From contig MU270075.1 in assembly GCA_021432635.1 (NCBI GenBank), positions 62,001 through 126,000 on the forward strand: 64,000 nt of DNA, in the 5' to 3' direction. The position numbers and the translations under genes were made by a program. This DNA is from Thozetella sp. PMI_491 (taxonomy: Eukaryota; Ascomycota; Sordariomycetes; Chaetosphaeriales; Chaetosphaeriaceae). The notes under the pieces are model-generated. The model did not search any database. It was not told the origin of the DNA and was given only the letters and a program-made list of their open reading frames with translations. Below, piece after piece: positions 33,104 to 45,019 of the stretch (its first letter is position 1; every line of letters starts with the position of its first letter).

Positions 33104-33961
33104 CTACATGTCGACCAGACTGATCGGGAGAAGGACAGTGCTAATCTCGATGACATGATACTTGGCAAGAAAACCTCGCCCTAGGATGAGATCATATGGA
33201 AGGTCGTCGAGGACAAGGAATGGCTCCTTGAGCAGTCGCGGCGAGCCTTCCCGGCGAAAAATGACTTCGACAACACCACGCACCTCCACTCCCCCCCCGA
33301 CGCCATAAACTCGGCCTGAGCCTGGACACGGATGGGCTTTATAGGCCAACTCCTTTGCAAGTGCTCCAACAATGCAGTTACGGCCCGATCCCGTGTCCAG
33401 GAGGGCAGCCGAGAAGGCCGATTTACCCCCATACGCATGATACACCTCAACGTTGAGCATCGGAGCGTGGTCGGCCGCCTGTAGAGTCAGCACCGTCAAT
33501 TTTTAGCATAAATTAGCAATTCATGAGGTGGCGGGTATTGGTAGTCGTACCATCTCTATGACCCCGACAACCTTCGCATCCATGCGTCTGCACAGCCCTG
33601 ATACATCGGCTGATAGATGGAGGTGCCCCATTGTCTTGGTCGATACTGGGACGGCGCCGGCCATGCCCATCCACTCAAGCTCGTTGCCCAGCTTAGGTTC
33701 ATCGATTGCGTTGCGGGAGATTAGGACGGTCATGATCGTACCTCCGTGGTCATGCTCACCCGTCAGGTAACCTCCCATGCTAAGCTCGCTGGGCTCCACG
33801 TTCTTAGGCACAAAATTCTTGAACCTCATTAGGGGCAAATGTTCGAGGTGTATATCAACCCCATCAAAGGGTGCGCGAGCGAGGAGCTCCGACGTGGGTA
33901 GCAGGTGGGGGACATTCGGAGGAGGCGGCGTGCCGTCGCGGTCGCGGTTGAAAGCTCGCAC
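33104..33961 (-). other. retropepsin-like aspartic protease domain region (possible LTR-element fossil)
   Basis: Minus-strand coding segments show an aspartic protease flap-type core: ALLDTGSGRNCIV followed by DLILGRGFL. An upstream segment has a second hydrophobic beta pattern. This is the retropepsin-like fold of LTR retroelements and of some host genes derived from them. I see no reverse transcriptase, integrase or terminal repeats nearby, so it is either a domesticated domain or an old isolated fragment; as an element it is incomplete. Confidence 0.5.
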
Positions 33962-35736
33962 GTAAATGTCCTCGATCGACCTGCGTGGTGATTGTTAGAC
34001 AATGCGAATACACCCCAGTGTCCTTCATCGGGTGTGAAACTAGACAAACAGAGCATATGAACCTACTGTGAAGCCATTGCTTCTGACTGGAAATATAGAG
34101 CTGCGTCACCTATTAATGCCTTGTTCGTCACGGCAAGACTTCTTCGGGCGGGGCCCTAGTACGCCGCGCGTTGACTTACAAAAAACACTCCAATTGCTAT
34201 GTCGAGTTTCGAGAATAGAGGAGAACTACGATCCGTCGAATCGTTTCAGGTGATAGATTCTAGGGATAGAGGTAAGAAAAAGTCGAAAAATTTGGAGCTG
34301 ACATGATGGAGGGGCAAACGCAAACAAACGCATTGCAGGTGAGTATCTCGGCACACGTGGCGCCAACAGGTAGGTACCTTGCTGTAAGTATGCACGTCTG
34401 ACCATTTGTATTTCGTGTTTTGGACGAGAATGCCGCACATCAAATGATCAGCACGGCATACTTACGCTAAGGTACCATACACTGCCACGGGGAGACTCGG
34501 TGGCTTGAAGGAAGGAGATTGAACATGAACTTGTGGAGGGGTAGAATGAGGGGCAGTGACGGAATCGAGGGGCAGCAAGCTATGGTGGGGTATATAATCA
34601 GCCGGGATGCCGACATTTGTCCAGATAAACTCCGCAAGACATCGATAATACCGACATAAGCCCGACCATGCAGTTTCCTGCGTCAAGCTAGAAAACATGG
34701 GATGAAATCTAGCCATTCCTCCCTAATCGTCAACCCAGCCCCTTCTAGCATCCTCCTGCTGAGGTGTCTTAGGGTTAGGGTTACGGGATAAATCAAGTCA
34801 ACAATCGACAGCCCCCACTTACCGACATTGGTGCTAAGCTCCGCCCCGTATACTATGTATGATGTATGATCCTTCCCTCGATCGGCAGATCGCGCACTGC
34901 TAAAATGGCTTCGCTCACCTATTTTTAGCAAAAGATCTTAAGTCCCACGTGTTTCAAATAGGGTTTCCAGTGCACGGTCCAGGCGAGGAAAGTGTAAAGC
35001 GGCTTCCAGAATCGAACCCTAGAGATAAAGACTATAACTGTATAATATAATCTCTATATTACAATACTCCACCATAACGCTCAAAAATAAGCCAGGATGT
35101 ATATTCCCCCAGTATCACCGAATAGAGACGTCACACTTATACCTGAGACTGTCAGATAAGAGAGCTGAGAATGTAGAGACACGATGATCAGTTAAAACAG
35201 ACTGACCGAGCAAGTGGCATACTTGACGCCACTTCATCGGGGAGCAGCCTGTATTTGGTCTGCACACTTTTTCAGGAAGGCGGCTGTAGAGCAGGGTGGG
35301 CGACCGCCGCGAGAGTTTACAGATCCAGATCTCATTTAACTGTGCTTGCTAACCGGTTCTCACTGGTATTACTGGTATTGTATCGTCACATTTCGCCCTT
35401 GATAACCATAGTATACAGTGAAGCGCCTTGCGTAACAACCTGCTGGTAGTGTCTAAGAGCCGACCGCTTCTCCAAGCCGACAAATCACGGGCGCCTAACA
35501 TTGGAAGCGACAATCTATTTGGCGAACCTGGCAAAGTAAGGTGGTTAGCACTGCGTTTAACACGCTGCTTCCTCTTCAAGACACGATGGCCGTACCTGCG
35601 TGGAGTCTCTGGGTACCTTCCTAGGGACAGATCGAGCATTTTATGGAGTCCCCCAGTCTCCCACGTCACAGCGAGGCAGCTTCTTCTTCATGGGATATAT
35701 GTCATTAGTGCCCCATGTCGTCGGGCCCCACGTCAC
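33962..35736. other. intergenic stretch, no supported gene
   Basis: Short frames occur on both strands (for example minus 34,462-34,716) without domains. AT-rich around 35,020-35,100. An upstream exon of the retropepsin-like gene may lie at its left end. Confidence 0.35.
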
Positions 35737-38360
35737 TTATACATCGCCGTGGTCAGCCGTGTGGTCGACGCTGGGATCGAGGACTTCCACAATAATCTCG
35801 TAGAGTAGCGTGGCTTTACGTATCTTCAACGTGTAGGGAGGCGACTGCGAAGCATTCGAACTCTCCCAGCTGACCAACTTCGCGCTACCGTCGTATAGGG
35901 CGACGCTAGTGAGCAGCAACGGCATGCCGGTTCGCATCAGAGGGGGGGGGGGGTGGGGGGGTGCGAAACTGCTTAATCTGTGCGTTGCATTCGGCGCTGG
36001 GTGCTTCGCTTTGCGTGCTGGTAGGCGATGGAATAACTGCAGGCGTGGTAGAAGTAGCGCTAGTGCTAGTGCTCATCTCTGTCATAGCACTGATACTTGT
36101 GATAGCACTTGTAGTTGTGCTGGAATCGATACTAGTGCTAGTACTGGCTGCACTGCTGGTTTCGTTGGTTCCCGAGCCTGTCTGAAGGAGACACGCCGCG
36201 CGCGGGTTGACAGCAGGTTGGGCCCCTCCCTGGGCAGCGGCGGCTTGAAAATTTTCGCCCTTCAGAGGCGACCATGACTTCTCGTTGTTGGGACGGTCTC
36301 CGATGCTAACTAGAGGACCCTCTATCCAAACCCGGTACTTCGCCTCACACTGGCAATTCGGGGCGGGCTGGTACTGCACAAGCACTTTCCAGTTGGGGAT
36401 TTATACAACTCATCGGCCCTGGTGCTACTTCCGACGGGAATCCACGGAGAATATCTGATCTGCCGAATGGGAATGTCGTATGACATGCCGAAGATCCTCT
36501 TGAGTTCTCCGTTTGTCTTTCCTTCTTCGATTAGGTATTTTAGCTCCGAACGCTGCGCGGCATCGAAGCTTAACCCTGATGTTTTGGTTGGGACTACCAT
36601 ATAAATCTAGTTCCTGGAGTCAGATAAATTTCCACAGCTTGACAGAAACTTGATATCGCCTACCTCGGGCTCGGCGTCGTTGTTCAGCAAGTCATTAGAC
36701 TCCCTATACAATGTTTTCTCTTGGAAGTTATAGTCCTGATTTCTCAAATTTAAAATGCCGGTTTGGTGAAAAAATGTTTGTCCGTAAGTCAAGGCATCTA
36801 TAGCCCCGATTTTGAACAACGCAGGATCCGCCGGAATTGGATCCCCCAAGGGAAATTGTCCAGAAGAAAATGTGGGTTGTTCCCAAATATGCATAGCGAG
36901 AACCTATAGTGCTTTGGTTAGCGGCGGGACAAGAGATGGAAACAGTAGCTGTCAAGCAACACGATAAGACGGTGAGAAGGTAGGCCCTTATATGAGGCAA
37001 GGCAAAAGAGGCATCTGGGGGAAACGTTAGAAATACTTACAGCTCTTTTGGAGATCACGATGATGCCCGTACACCCATATAAACCTTCAATTGAGATCGA
37101 TTGACCTGGGCTCCCCACTTGGCAGCAATGGATGTCGTGCCAATGACATCCTCGATCACCACCGCCCGGCTTTTGTCGAATGCTTGAGCTACCTCCCCTC
37201 GAAAGAAGCCATTGCCTGCGTAGTTCCCAGGTTCGACCCACTTCCCAGGTTCGGGTTGTGAAGTGGCTTGGGGGGCGGCGGACACAATACCTCTCGCGAT
37301 CAAGTCTCTGCCTTGTATACCCCTTTGACCGACGGGGCAGGACCCTCCACCGCATTTGCCGGGCTGGCATTGTTCCAACGCAGCAGTGACCGTTGCAGTC
37401 ACTGAGGCCATTACAGCATCTTTGGAAACCACGGATCCCGAGCAGGCTGTCACTGTTGAGTACTCAAGCGTTGAACAGGGTTCCTCTCGGCGCACGATTT
37501 TCTGCGTGGCGGCTGCTGTGTCGGTGACAGTAGTGGTGGCGACTCTGCAAAAAAAGCAGAAAATAGGTTGTCGTGATTATAGCCGTACAGGATTGGCTAG
37601 ATTGTGGTGTCGTCTCCGTCTTTTGGTCAGTACTCGTATTCTTGTCCCCATCAGTAACCGTCTTCTTCCCTCCATTGTCACCGTTGTTACCACCACCTCT
37701 GCCGCCACCACCAACGCCTCTTTCACCACTACTGCCTCCTGGAATAACTATAACAGTAGGGTTTCCGGATATCTCTGTAGTTGTGATTGTGAGGGGAGTG
37801 GCTTCTGTGGCTGTCCCGTCGGAGGTTCCGCCTTCACCGTCGGCTCCGGCAGTGACTGTGGAAACTCCGGATGTATTGGCAGTTGTACTCGTGATGGAAG
37901 TGAACTCTGTGGACACCCCTGGAGGGGTGTCTCCTCCTCCAGCGCCGGCCCCAGGAGTGATTGTGGAAGCTCCGGACGTATCGGCGGTTGTACTCGTGAC
38001 GGACTCCTGCAAAATGCTGGAGGATTGTGATGTGATAGTGCCACCTCCTTGCGTAGTGACGAGCGCTTGGAGTGTGCTAGTGGTGTTTGACTTATCGATG
38101 ACAGTCGCACCACACTGCGCTGAAACCAAGAAGGTCAGGCACTGTGTCACAAGGGCCGTATTGCCAGTACCATCTGGTAGAGAAGTTGTCCCTACGCTGC
38201 AGCTGCTTGCGGTAATGGCAGTAGAGACAGTCTCGCCGGACTCCGGAGTAGCCCTTACTCCCAGGGCCGGAACATGTGCTTTGACAAGTAGTTCTCGCGT
38301 GAGGCATACTTGGACCAAGGCCCAGAGGAGGTGCCTCGAAGAAGGGACAAGGAAATGCAT
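35737..38360 (-). CDS. multi-exon Ser/Thr-rich secreted protein
   Basis: Several minus-strand coding segments follow one another: about 38360-37590, 37540-37055, 36894-36607, 36600-36322 and 36385-35906. The first begins MHFLVPSSRHLLWALVQVCL, a likely signal sequence, then a Cys-containing part and a Ser/Thr/Gly-rich part with three imperfect 35-residue repeats. A cysteine cluster follows (QCQPGKCGGGSC). Later segments contain MHIWEQPTFSSGQFPLGD and NCQCEAKYRVWIEGP, then a Ser/Thr-rich tail. A pyrimidine-rich acceptor (CTTTTTTTGCAG) near 37,550 supports splicing, but I could not fix every junction. The composition suggests a heavily O-glycosylated extracellular or wall protein. Family unknown; it may be two adjacent genes. 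Confidence 0.5.
35942..35961. repeat. G12-T-G7 tract (C-rich on the coding strand)
   Basis: Twelve G, one T, seven G on the plus strand. On the minus strand it encodes a run of prolines just before the end of the Ser/Thr-rich protein. Length change here would shift the frame of the C-terminus. Confidence 0.85.
37715..38000 (-). repeat. three imperfect Thr/Gly-rich protein repeats
   Basis: Within the secreted protein, units starting VTSTTADTSGASTITPG, ITSTTANTSGVSTVTAG and ITTTEISGNPTVIVIPG are spaced 35-36 residues apart (residues about 121, 156 and 192). The DNA copies are diverged, so this is an old duplication. Confidence 0.65.
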
Positions 38361-38881
38361 TAAAATTGACCAGATCTAATGGTTAGTTTGTTGGACTGCT
38401 TCCAGTGTTGGGAGATAAACGATATGAAAATGTGTGCTTAAGATGTTTCCCTGGCTGAAGGCACCATGGTGCCTACGGTATATATACTCTCTCTCGAGGA
38501 TCCCGGTTACTGGTATTCCGAGAGACATAAATAGTAATAAACCGAAGCAACGTGAGGGCTATAACACAGGCGCCATGAATATGGCTAAGTTGGCCAATAT
38601 GGAAGGAACTTGTAAGAGCCAACATGTGTTAGTTTGTCGAAAGCATCACAGGCACAGAGGCTAGTTACTCACAGCCCGCATAGCTTCGGCGTTACTCCGC
38701 ACACCCACTAAATAGCCAATTCGATAGGAGTCCGTGCATACAGCCTATTGATCTTTCCGCGGTATGACTCCACAAAGCTGTGGCATTTGTAAATACCGAT
38801 GCATACATGCTACTTAAAGATTACATGGCTTATGGACCGTAATAGGACTATATTCATGTGCCATATAGTCAATAGACAGTA
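38361..38881. other. short intergenic region
   Basis: It contains a perfect 14-bp palindrome (GGCACCATGGTGCC) at 38,460-38,473, about 100 bp upstream of the secreted-protein start. A TATATATA stretch follows immediately and could be the TATA region of that minus-strand gene only if read in the other direction. No gene seen. Confidence 0.4.
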
Positions 38882-40439
38882 CTAATCGTACTGGATTTGT
38901 ATTGTCCGTGTCTGCATAATAGATTTCCCCCCCTCCAGTATTTCTTTTTCGCTGTTATCGTCTCGATCGCTGGCATTCACACTTGTTTCCTCTCCTCGAT
39001 GGGTATTTCCTATGAAGATCTTTGTCCTCTGAAACTCTGGACCACCCCGGACATGACTGTGGGGGAAGTTATCCATCTCAACGTCGTCGAACTGCGAGTA
39101 TTGGCTCCGCGGCTGACGGGCCTTGCTTTGCACAGTACCATATGTGTTCGGTTTGGAGTCTTCGTTAGTCGAGCCCAGCCACTTCGGCATGGCAGCCTTG
39201 AAGAATTTTCGGAGCGTGGGCATAGAACCACATATGATGAACAAGTTCAACTCGACAAAACTGAAGCGAGATCGTTAGTAAGCTTCTAAAGGTGCGCTCC
39301 GACGGAAGCAAAAACAGTACGACGTACGCCCAAATGTTTGCGGGAGCTGCGTCCCAGGGTATATCAGTGCTCGACAACAGAGCCGGAAGAAATACCAGGC
39401 GGATAATGGACGTAGTGATGGTTCTATGCACCTCGTTAATATTCAGCTGTCGTGTATGTGTTGGGGAGGAGAACCGTACAAGGATCCCACAGCAAACATG
39501 AGCATCGCCCCTATCTTCAGCGCCGGTCGCATTTTAAGACGAATAAGGGTCGGTATTGGTATGAGGAACAGTATGACGTCTGAAGTGATGTTGGCTACAG
39601 CAATAGCCATGTATAAGACTGCCGTGTTCAAACATGTGCCAGATGCGTACGGGTCCCAGTTCAATTTCACCGGCGAACAGCCGCCGAGCAGCAACGAGGC
39701 AATTATTATGGTGTACGTAACCACCATGGCAATTGTGACCCGTATTGTCCATACATACCATGACTGAGGCGAAATTCGAAGGTAGAAGACCAATAGCGAC
39801 GATTTCGTTAAACCATTGCATAGAATGAAAACAGGAGCGGCGATGAATGAACTCTGCGAAGAACAATGTCAACGAATTGGCCAATCTCGAATATTTGTGA
39901 GCACCTACGATCATGTGTTTCTCGTATACCTCAATCGGCATTTCCCAGACATGGTGGCACAACCCCCCGATTGATATTGACCCTGCAGGTTTTGTCAGTC
40001 TCCCATGAATCGTAACCCGATGTTGCTAAGCCTTCATACAAACTTGTACGGACTGTTGGACCACCGACATCACCTTTCCATAAACGATTAGACTGCTTCC
40101 AGAAGTTGATGATTAAAGCCACATGGCAGGAACTTACCCAAGCTAGAAACATCAAGGCTGTAACGGTGTTAACGGCGCGTTACGTTAAAATGACCTTGCA
40201 GAGGCAGTAGAGATCATTCGCATACCATCGTCAACCCCCAAGCCTCCAGACAAAAAGTGCTTAGTGTAAAATCTTTGAACCAGCGTGAGAAAGGCCAAAA
40301 AGCCTCCAATGGCGAATATTAGGTAATGGTCGATCGCATGCTGGCTTTGTGGATGATTGAAGTCCACCACGTAGCCTTCCGGGGGGCTAACGAGGGTAGT
40401 AACGCCATTTGTAACTGGATAAACTGGAGTCGAGGCCAT
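38882..40439 (-). CDS. rhodopsin-domain (PTH11-like) integral membrane protein
   Basis: ATG at 40439 follows a short leader in the same frame. Exon 1 (to 40226) has DFNHPQ, a first membrane segment and GGLGVDD; the next exon opens ALMFLAW. About 39982-39909 encodes GGLCHHVWEMPIEVYEKHMI. Then 39853-39480 (SSFIAAPVFI, SSLLVFYLRISPQSW, three membrane helices), 39423-39328 (SIIRLVFLPALLSSTD, WDAAPANIWA) and 39261-38882 (FVELNLFIICGSMPTLRKFF, then a polar tail). This is the order of the fungal 'rhodopsin domain' family: seven membrane segments, the GxHxWE-like motif in loop 1, a cytoplasmic C-tail. Such proteins are studied as receptor-like sensors in plasma membrane, as PTH11 is; ligands are unknown. 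The junction between the second and third exons is out of phase with the obvious GTAAGT donor at 40137, so a different donor is used or the gene is damaged there. Confidence 0.75.
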
Positions 40440-42912
40440 AGAGGTGTGTAGTTCGGACTGATACTGAATTTCCACCGAAAGGGCTGTCGGGCGCCCGAAC
40501 GAGAGAAATAAAGAAAGTAAGTGACTTTGATCGATTGGAAATCGCTACTAGATGTAGGTAAGTGGATGATCTTGTGCGGTTCGATTTCCGGTCGCAAAAG
40601 GGGCAACCCAAAACATATAAAACACCTCGCAACATTTAGTAGGGGTTTTTGGTTGGAGACCGATGGCAGGATCTTCTTTTCCTTTTCCGTTTTCTCTTGA
40701 AACCGTGCTCAAAATTACACGATGCAACTATCTAGGGGAGCAGGCATGAATATAACCTGACCTTGGATGGTGGATTGCGATTGGCTGTTCTAGTGCTAGA
40801 GGCCTGGCTTCGCAGTGTACAATTTACCCTGGTAGTGTGTAAAACGGGATACTTAAGGACATGGATTGCTAAAGAAACTTCTGCCACAATAAGAAACAAA
40901 CATATCTCGATAAAAGATCCCGGAATATTCTTGAAAGAGTAGAATCTCCTACCTTCTAAATTTTCTTTTCCTTCCGCCTTTTGGTCGTGTTTTGGTCGGT
41001 AAAACTGACAAGATCGGAAAATATAGGGCCCTTGCCTCAAAGTACGTGTTGGACAAATTTTCAGGGGAATTGTACACTTGGGCGGCCGCCGGACAGGGTT
41101 GCCACTCTTGGCATTCTACGGCTAAGTGCCGAGGGACGGGCCTCTGCGACGATCCCCGACATGGCGCTGGTAGTTATCCTTGTCGCCTTCTAGAGAATGG
41201 TGGCCATTTGCAAAGCGAGTGTGACCTACCCCCGATAAGACGATACAAAAGTGCCAGGGGAGTGTGCTCTTAGTCGGATCACGAGCAGAGCAGGGATAGA
41301 TCATACAGAGCAAGCTCTTGCTCCGGAATTATACCTTAGGATTGTGCAGTACACTCCAGGACTGGGAAGCTCGTTTAGTGCCCAGCAAACAAGGTGGCCT
41401 GCGACCCAGAGCAGATGTACAAGTTTAATGCCAGACGAATGATAGGTCCCGTGTTTACACTTTAGCAGGCTTAATAGCCAGAAATTTTCTCAGGTCTTTG
41501 GTAATTTTTAGTAGGCAACCCCGTTGCCCTATCTTTGACATTATATCAAGTTTTCCAGCCATGAACTTTCCGAATACCAATACAAGTCTACTACATGTAC
41601 CTTGGCACTTCTATTACCCCTAACAAGACTGTGCCGATGTACTAGTCCAAAGATCAGACTAAGATGTAAGTTATTGCGCTTGTTTAAAACTGCCAGCCCA
41701 CTGGCGCCTTGGTGTTTGTGCTTTTATCACGTTTCAGCGATAGGTTTAGATTGTTAGATACACAACACCAATGAAATACCTATTAAACATAGGGCCATTG
41801 TCACTTGATGTAGTATTTCCTGTCTACCGCCATCGATGATATATCGAGGGCTGATAGGCTCGATGCCGGAATTGTGCAAACGTCTCGAGGGCTACTACTC
41901 GCCTCTCCGTGCTTTCATAGTTGATACTTCGGGAATAAGTGACGACAACAAAAAGATTTCCGGTTCCCGGAGGCCGGTACACGAAGATCTTTTCCAGTTA
42001 CGGGTAACCCCAATGTTGGCACTTTTGACCTTGCCAAGCACGCCAAGCTTGCCACTCCCCCCGCCCGCTGGAGCCGCGTGCATGGTCTAATTTGAGGCCC
42101 TTGCTTTATCACCTCTCCAACTCGAAACCCTTGTCCTCTGCATGAAACCTCTGCCCTCCCCCGCAGGTGTGTTGAGAAGGATTCGGAATTGTGCTGATTC
42201 CGACCGGTCAATGGTTTCGCAGAGTTTAAAGCACGCAGCCAAGGCTTCTAAACAATGCCCTGCTGGTCAACGACAAGGGTCGGGAAGGCATTGGACTTGT
42301 TTTGCGAAGCTGGCTCAAAAACCCCCAGGTCTTCAACCACGTCTCCAACGTCTTGTGACGTCTTGCTCGGCTAATGATCCTCTTCACAAGAGTACTACAG
42401 TCAAAGGTGTTAATAATAAGGGTACTCCTCATGCAGCGTAATAGATGGCCGGGCTCAATGTTCTTGAATCGTACGTTATCCCCGGAGCATGCTTTGCGGG
42501 ATTTATCTAAGTATAGAGGATTGTAGAAGCGGTAAACCATGTACCCTTCCCTTCCCAGTCGGACGGTGCTTGCAAAGCTTCCCCGCTTCTCATGCCTCTG
42601 TGTGGCTTAGTTGGCATATCTCCTGACAAGGACACGATCTACAACATAATAGCTCTAATTTTTATCAATAGGTTTGGGCAGTAGTATTTATTATTTTGTA
42701 GCCTCAAGAGGCTCATCTCGTCTCTATCTTCTTTATAGCTATGGTGTCCCGGGGAAGGGACCGGGGAGCTGACATGCTACGGCACTTCACTAGTTAAACA
42801 GTAGTCGCGGGCCTAAAACCCATATTTTTACTTAATTACCGCCCGTAATCTCACCGTAGCCTTTGTCTGTTGATTTGCGGCCTTCCACCGCGGTATCCGA
42901 CATGAGCCCCGC

Positions 42913-42931
42913 CACCACGAGTCCCGTGGTG
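42913..42931. promoter_or_regulatory. inverted-repeat site upstream of the EthD-like gene
   Basis: CACCACG and CGTGGTG are separated by AGTCC, about 120 bp before the ATG and 20 bp before the TATA box. Symmetric 7-bp arms suggest a dimeric regulator site; this is inference. Confidence 0.4.
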
Positions 42932-42951
42932 TTCCGCCGTAGCATTGGATC

Positions 42952-42957
42952 TATAAA
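42952..42957 (+). promoter_or_regulatory. TATA box of the EthD-like gene
   Basis: TATAAA lies 92 bp upstream of the ATG at 43049. Confidence 0.45.
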
Positions 42958-43048
42958 GAGTTGCTCACCTGCAGCTCTTTTCGTGCCCAGCCACCAGTCA
43001 GCACAGCCAAGACTTCACATCTGATCAATTGGAAACATTACCAGCAAC

Positions 43049-43652
43049 ATGGCTCGCCTATTTTCTCTCTTTGTCCTTGCAATCACAGCGGTAGCTGTTT
43101 CTTGCAAACCGGCGCCGCCAACTGACACCACTGGTCTTCTACAGATGGTCACGTATGTCAAGCGCCATACGAACTTTACAAGAGCTGAGTTCCTTGACTA
43201 TTGGCAAACAAAACATGCACCAAAAGTTGCCCCGTTGGCCGTCTACTTTAATATCACCCGGTATCAGCAGGTATATGCGTCTGGACAGTATCCCGCGCGT
43301 GTATCATTCGGCTAACCCCACTCCTACATAGATTCAAGTCGGGGGCATGGTTCTTCCCACCGCGGCTGGCTCCACCACCCCGAACTCTACGGTGCCCGTA
43401 GAGTTTGATGGCATCGCCATGTTTCTCTATAAGTCAGCCGATGTGTTGACTGCGATGCTGTCACACCCGTACTACCTGGAGGTGATTGCGCCTGACGAGG
43501 CGGTCTTCATCGACAAGTCGGCATTCGGGAATGGTATGGTTGCAACATGGATTGGTACGAATATTGAGGTGACAGAAAACGGGCTGGATGTCTGGGAGGG
43601 GAACAGCACTTACGGTGGCTACTACCAGCGGCTGTTCAACTCATACTTGTAA
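43049..43652 (+). CDS. secreted EthD-domain protein
   Basis: Two exons, 43049-43270 and 43332-43652, give 180 aa. The intron runs from GTATAT at 43271 to TACATAG at 43331 and restores ITRYQQ-IQVGGM. A signal peptide (MARLFSLFVLAITAVAVSC) precedes an EthD-like dimeric alpha/beta-barrel: VTYVKRHTNFTRAEFLDYWQ, KHAPKVAP and FDGIAMFLYKSADVL..ML.HPYY. Cytosolic EthD-like proteins occur in ring-cleavage and polyketide pathways, where some act as decarboxylases, lyases or dehydratases. A secreted form is less usual. N-glycosylation sites (NFT, NIT, NST) fit passage through the secretory route. The substrate is unknown. Confidence 0.8.
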
Positions 43653-45019
43653 AGTCTAGTTTCACAGAGTTGAAAATGCCTCCCGATTAACCGGGCTGTC
43701 ACTCTGTGACTTGCAGCTGGCAAAGGATTGGTATTCTAGCATTACATTAAGTTGATGTTGTTAACAACCCCAAGATTTTTAAGCCCTCTGTAATTGATTA
43801 AATAGTTCCCGGGGACCTGAGCGCGTCTATAACCCCCTGCCTAGACCTTCATGGAAGAAATGACTTGCATTACCTCGTATGTCGCATGACGGGCATAAGC
43901 TACGCCATAGGGGCAAAAGATCAGCATATGGACCCTTTCCAGGGGTCTAAGGGAAACATTTGACGACTCATATAACTACAACCCACCTTATGGTATTACT
44001 CTAAATATTCCTCTTCTTTCTTGGCAAGTTTAGCTAAACGTATGGCATAAGTATCACATAGTCCTCTTCAATAAGTAACTGCAATCAAGCTGAGTAACAC
44101 CCTACGACTATTTCTATAATGAGGCCCTGAGGGGCCTATAATAATAGTATCTGAACAATCTGCATTGGAAGTTAGGCGACTCTCGCTTGCCCTGCGCAAA
44201 TGCCGAAAACTTGGTACGCGAGCTAACTAGTTATTCCGGCAATTTAAACGAGCGATCTATATATAACTATGGAACTCATCCTGCCCAGGTGAGATCTTAT
44301 GAGCGAGAAGCACTACTCTAAGCAAATATCTTTCGTCGCACTGAGCGTTGACAAGCTTATTCGCCTCTGGGCAGCTCTTTCAGCCTTCACGATCGACCCG
44401 GCCTATCAAGAGAAAGGGATTAGAGCTCAGCGGTAAGTTTAAGTAGCAGGAGAATCGATTGATGCCATACTGCTTAAGCGATCATAGCGAAGAGTAACCC
44501 TACCTTGTTACTGTTTTAGCGGTGCGATATTTTAATGCTTGCTTTGTAGATGCCCGTATTCAGGTTAACAATCCTGGACCCCTCGTCCAATGGAGCAATG
44601 TGCCAGATTACAATCTCCGCTATTGCTCCTACGCATGTCGACTCAGGCCAATGGTGGGGGTCAGGCGATCTACTGAATCACCAGCACTTCACGATTAAAC
44701 AGTGCGCAGCCTGTGGTCTAAGGTAAGTAAAGCGACTAAAATTTAAAAGTGTTGTTAATAATCTCAATCGACCAAACCCGTCAGACGTACTTAGCGTTAC
44801 TAATATCACTGATGTCAGGGTTCTATTGCTGACCTTGACCTGTTTATAACTGATATTTATTATCAAGTAGGATTAAAATTATAAATCTTAAATTTAACTA
44901 GGAGCAACGGCATTATAGTATCTAATCAATCACAATCCCTTTCTTAAGATTTTTAATACTCTTAAGGGAGGACGATATACTAGAATTCAGACTGTCTGAG
45001 CTGTTAATAGTGCTGGAAC
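43653..45019. other. AT-rich gene-free stretch
   Basis: Rich in TA and short AT tracts, mostly without open frames over 60 codons. It looks like relic or mutated repetitive DNA ahead of the LINE fragment. Confidence 0.45.

Larger units (their letters stand above)
40440..43048. other. long intergenic stretch
   Basis: A plus-strand frame at 40,992-41,273 has a run of Cys and His residues (GCHSWHSTAKC, DDPRHG, SECDLP) that I cannot assign. The rest carries only short frames. The right end has the EthD gene's promoter elements. Confidence 0.4.

Noticed and set aside
34990-35015. Second tRNA-like word (GGTTCGATTC on the minus strand)
   Set aside because: The T-stem does not pair and no cloverleaf is formed.
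37573-38379. 268-codon plus-strand frame (Pro/Val-rich)
   Set aside because: It is antisense to the Thr/Gly-rich secreted protein, whose leader and repeats are more protein-like; Pro/Val runs come from the complementary codons.
40138-40157. 20-nt microexon in the rhodopsin-domain gene
   Set aside because: The donor at 40137 is good, but the next exon is one base out of phase with it, so the exon probably extends further or the gene is damaged; a microexon claim is not supported.
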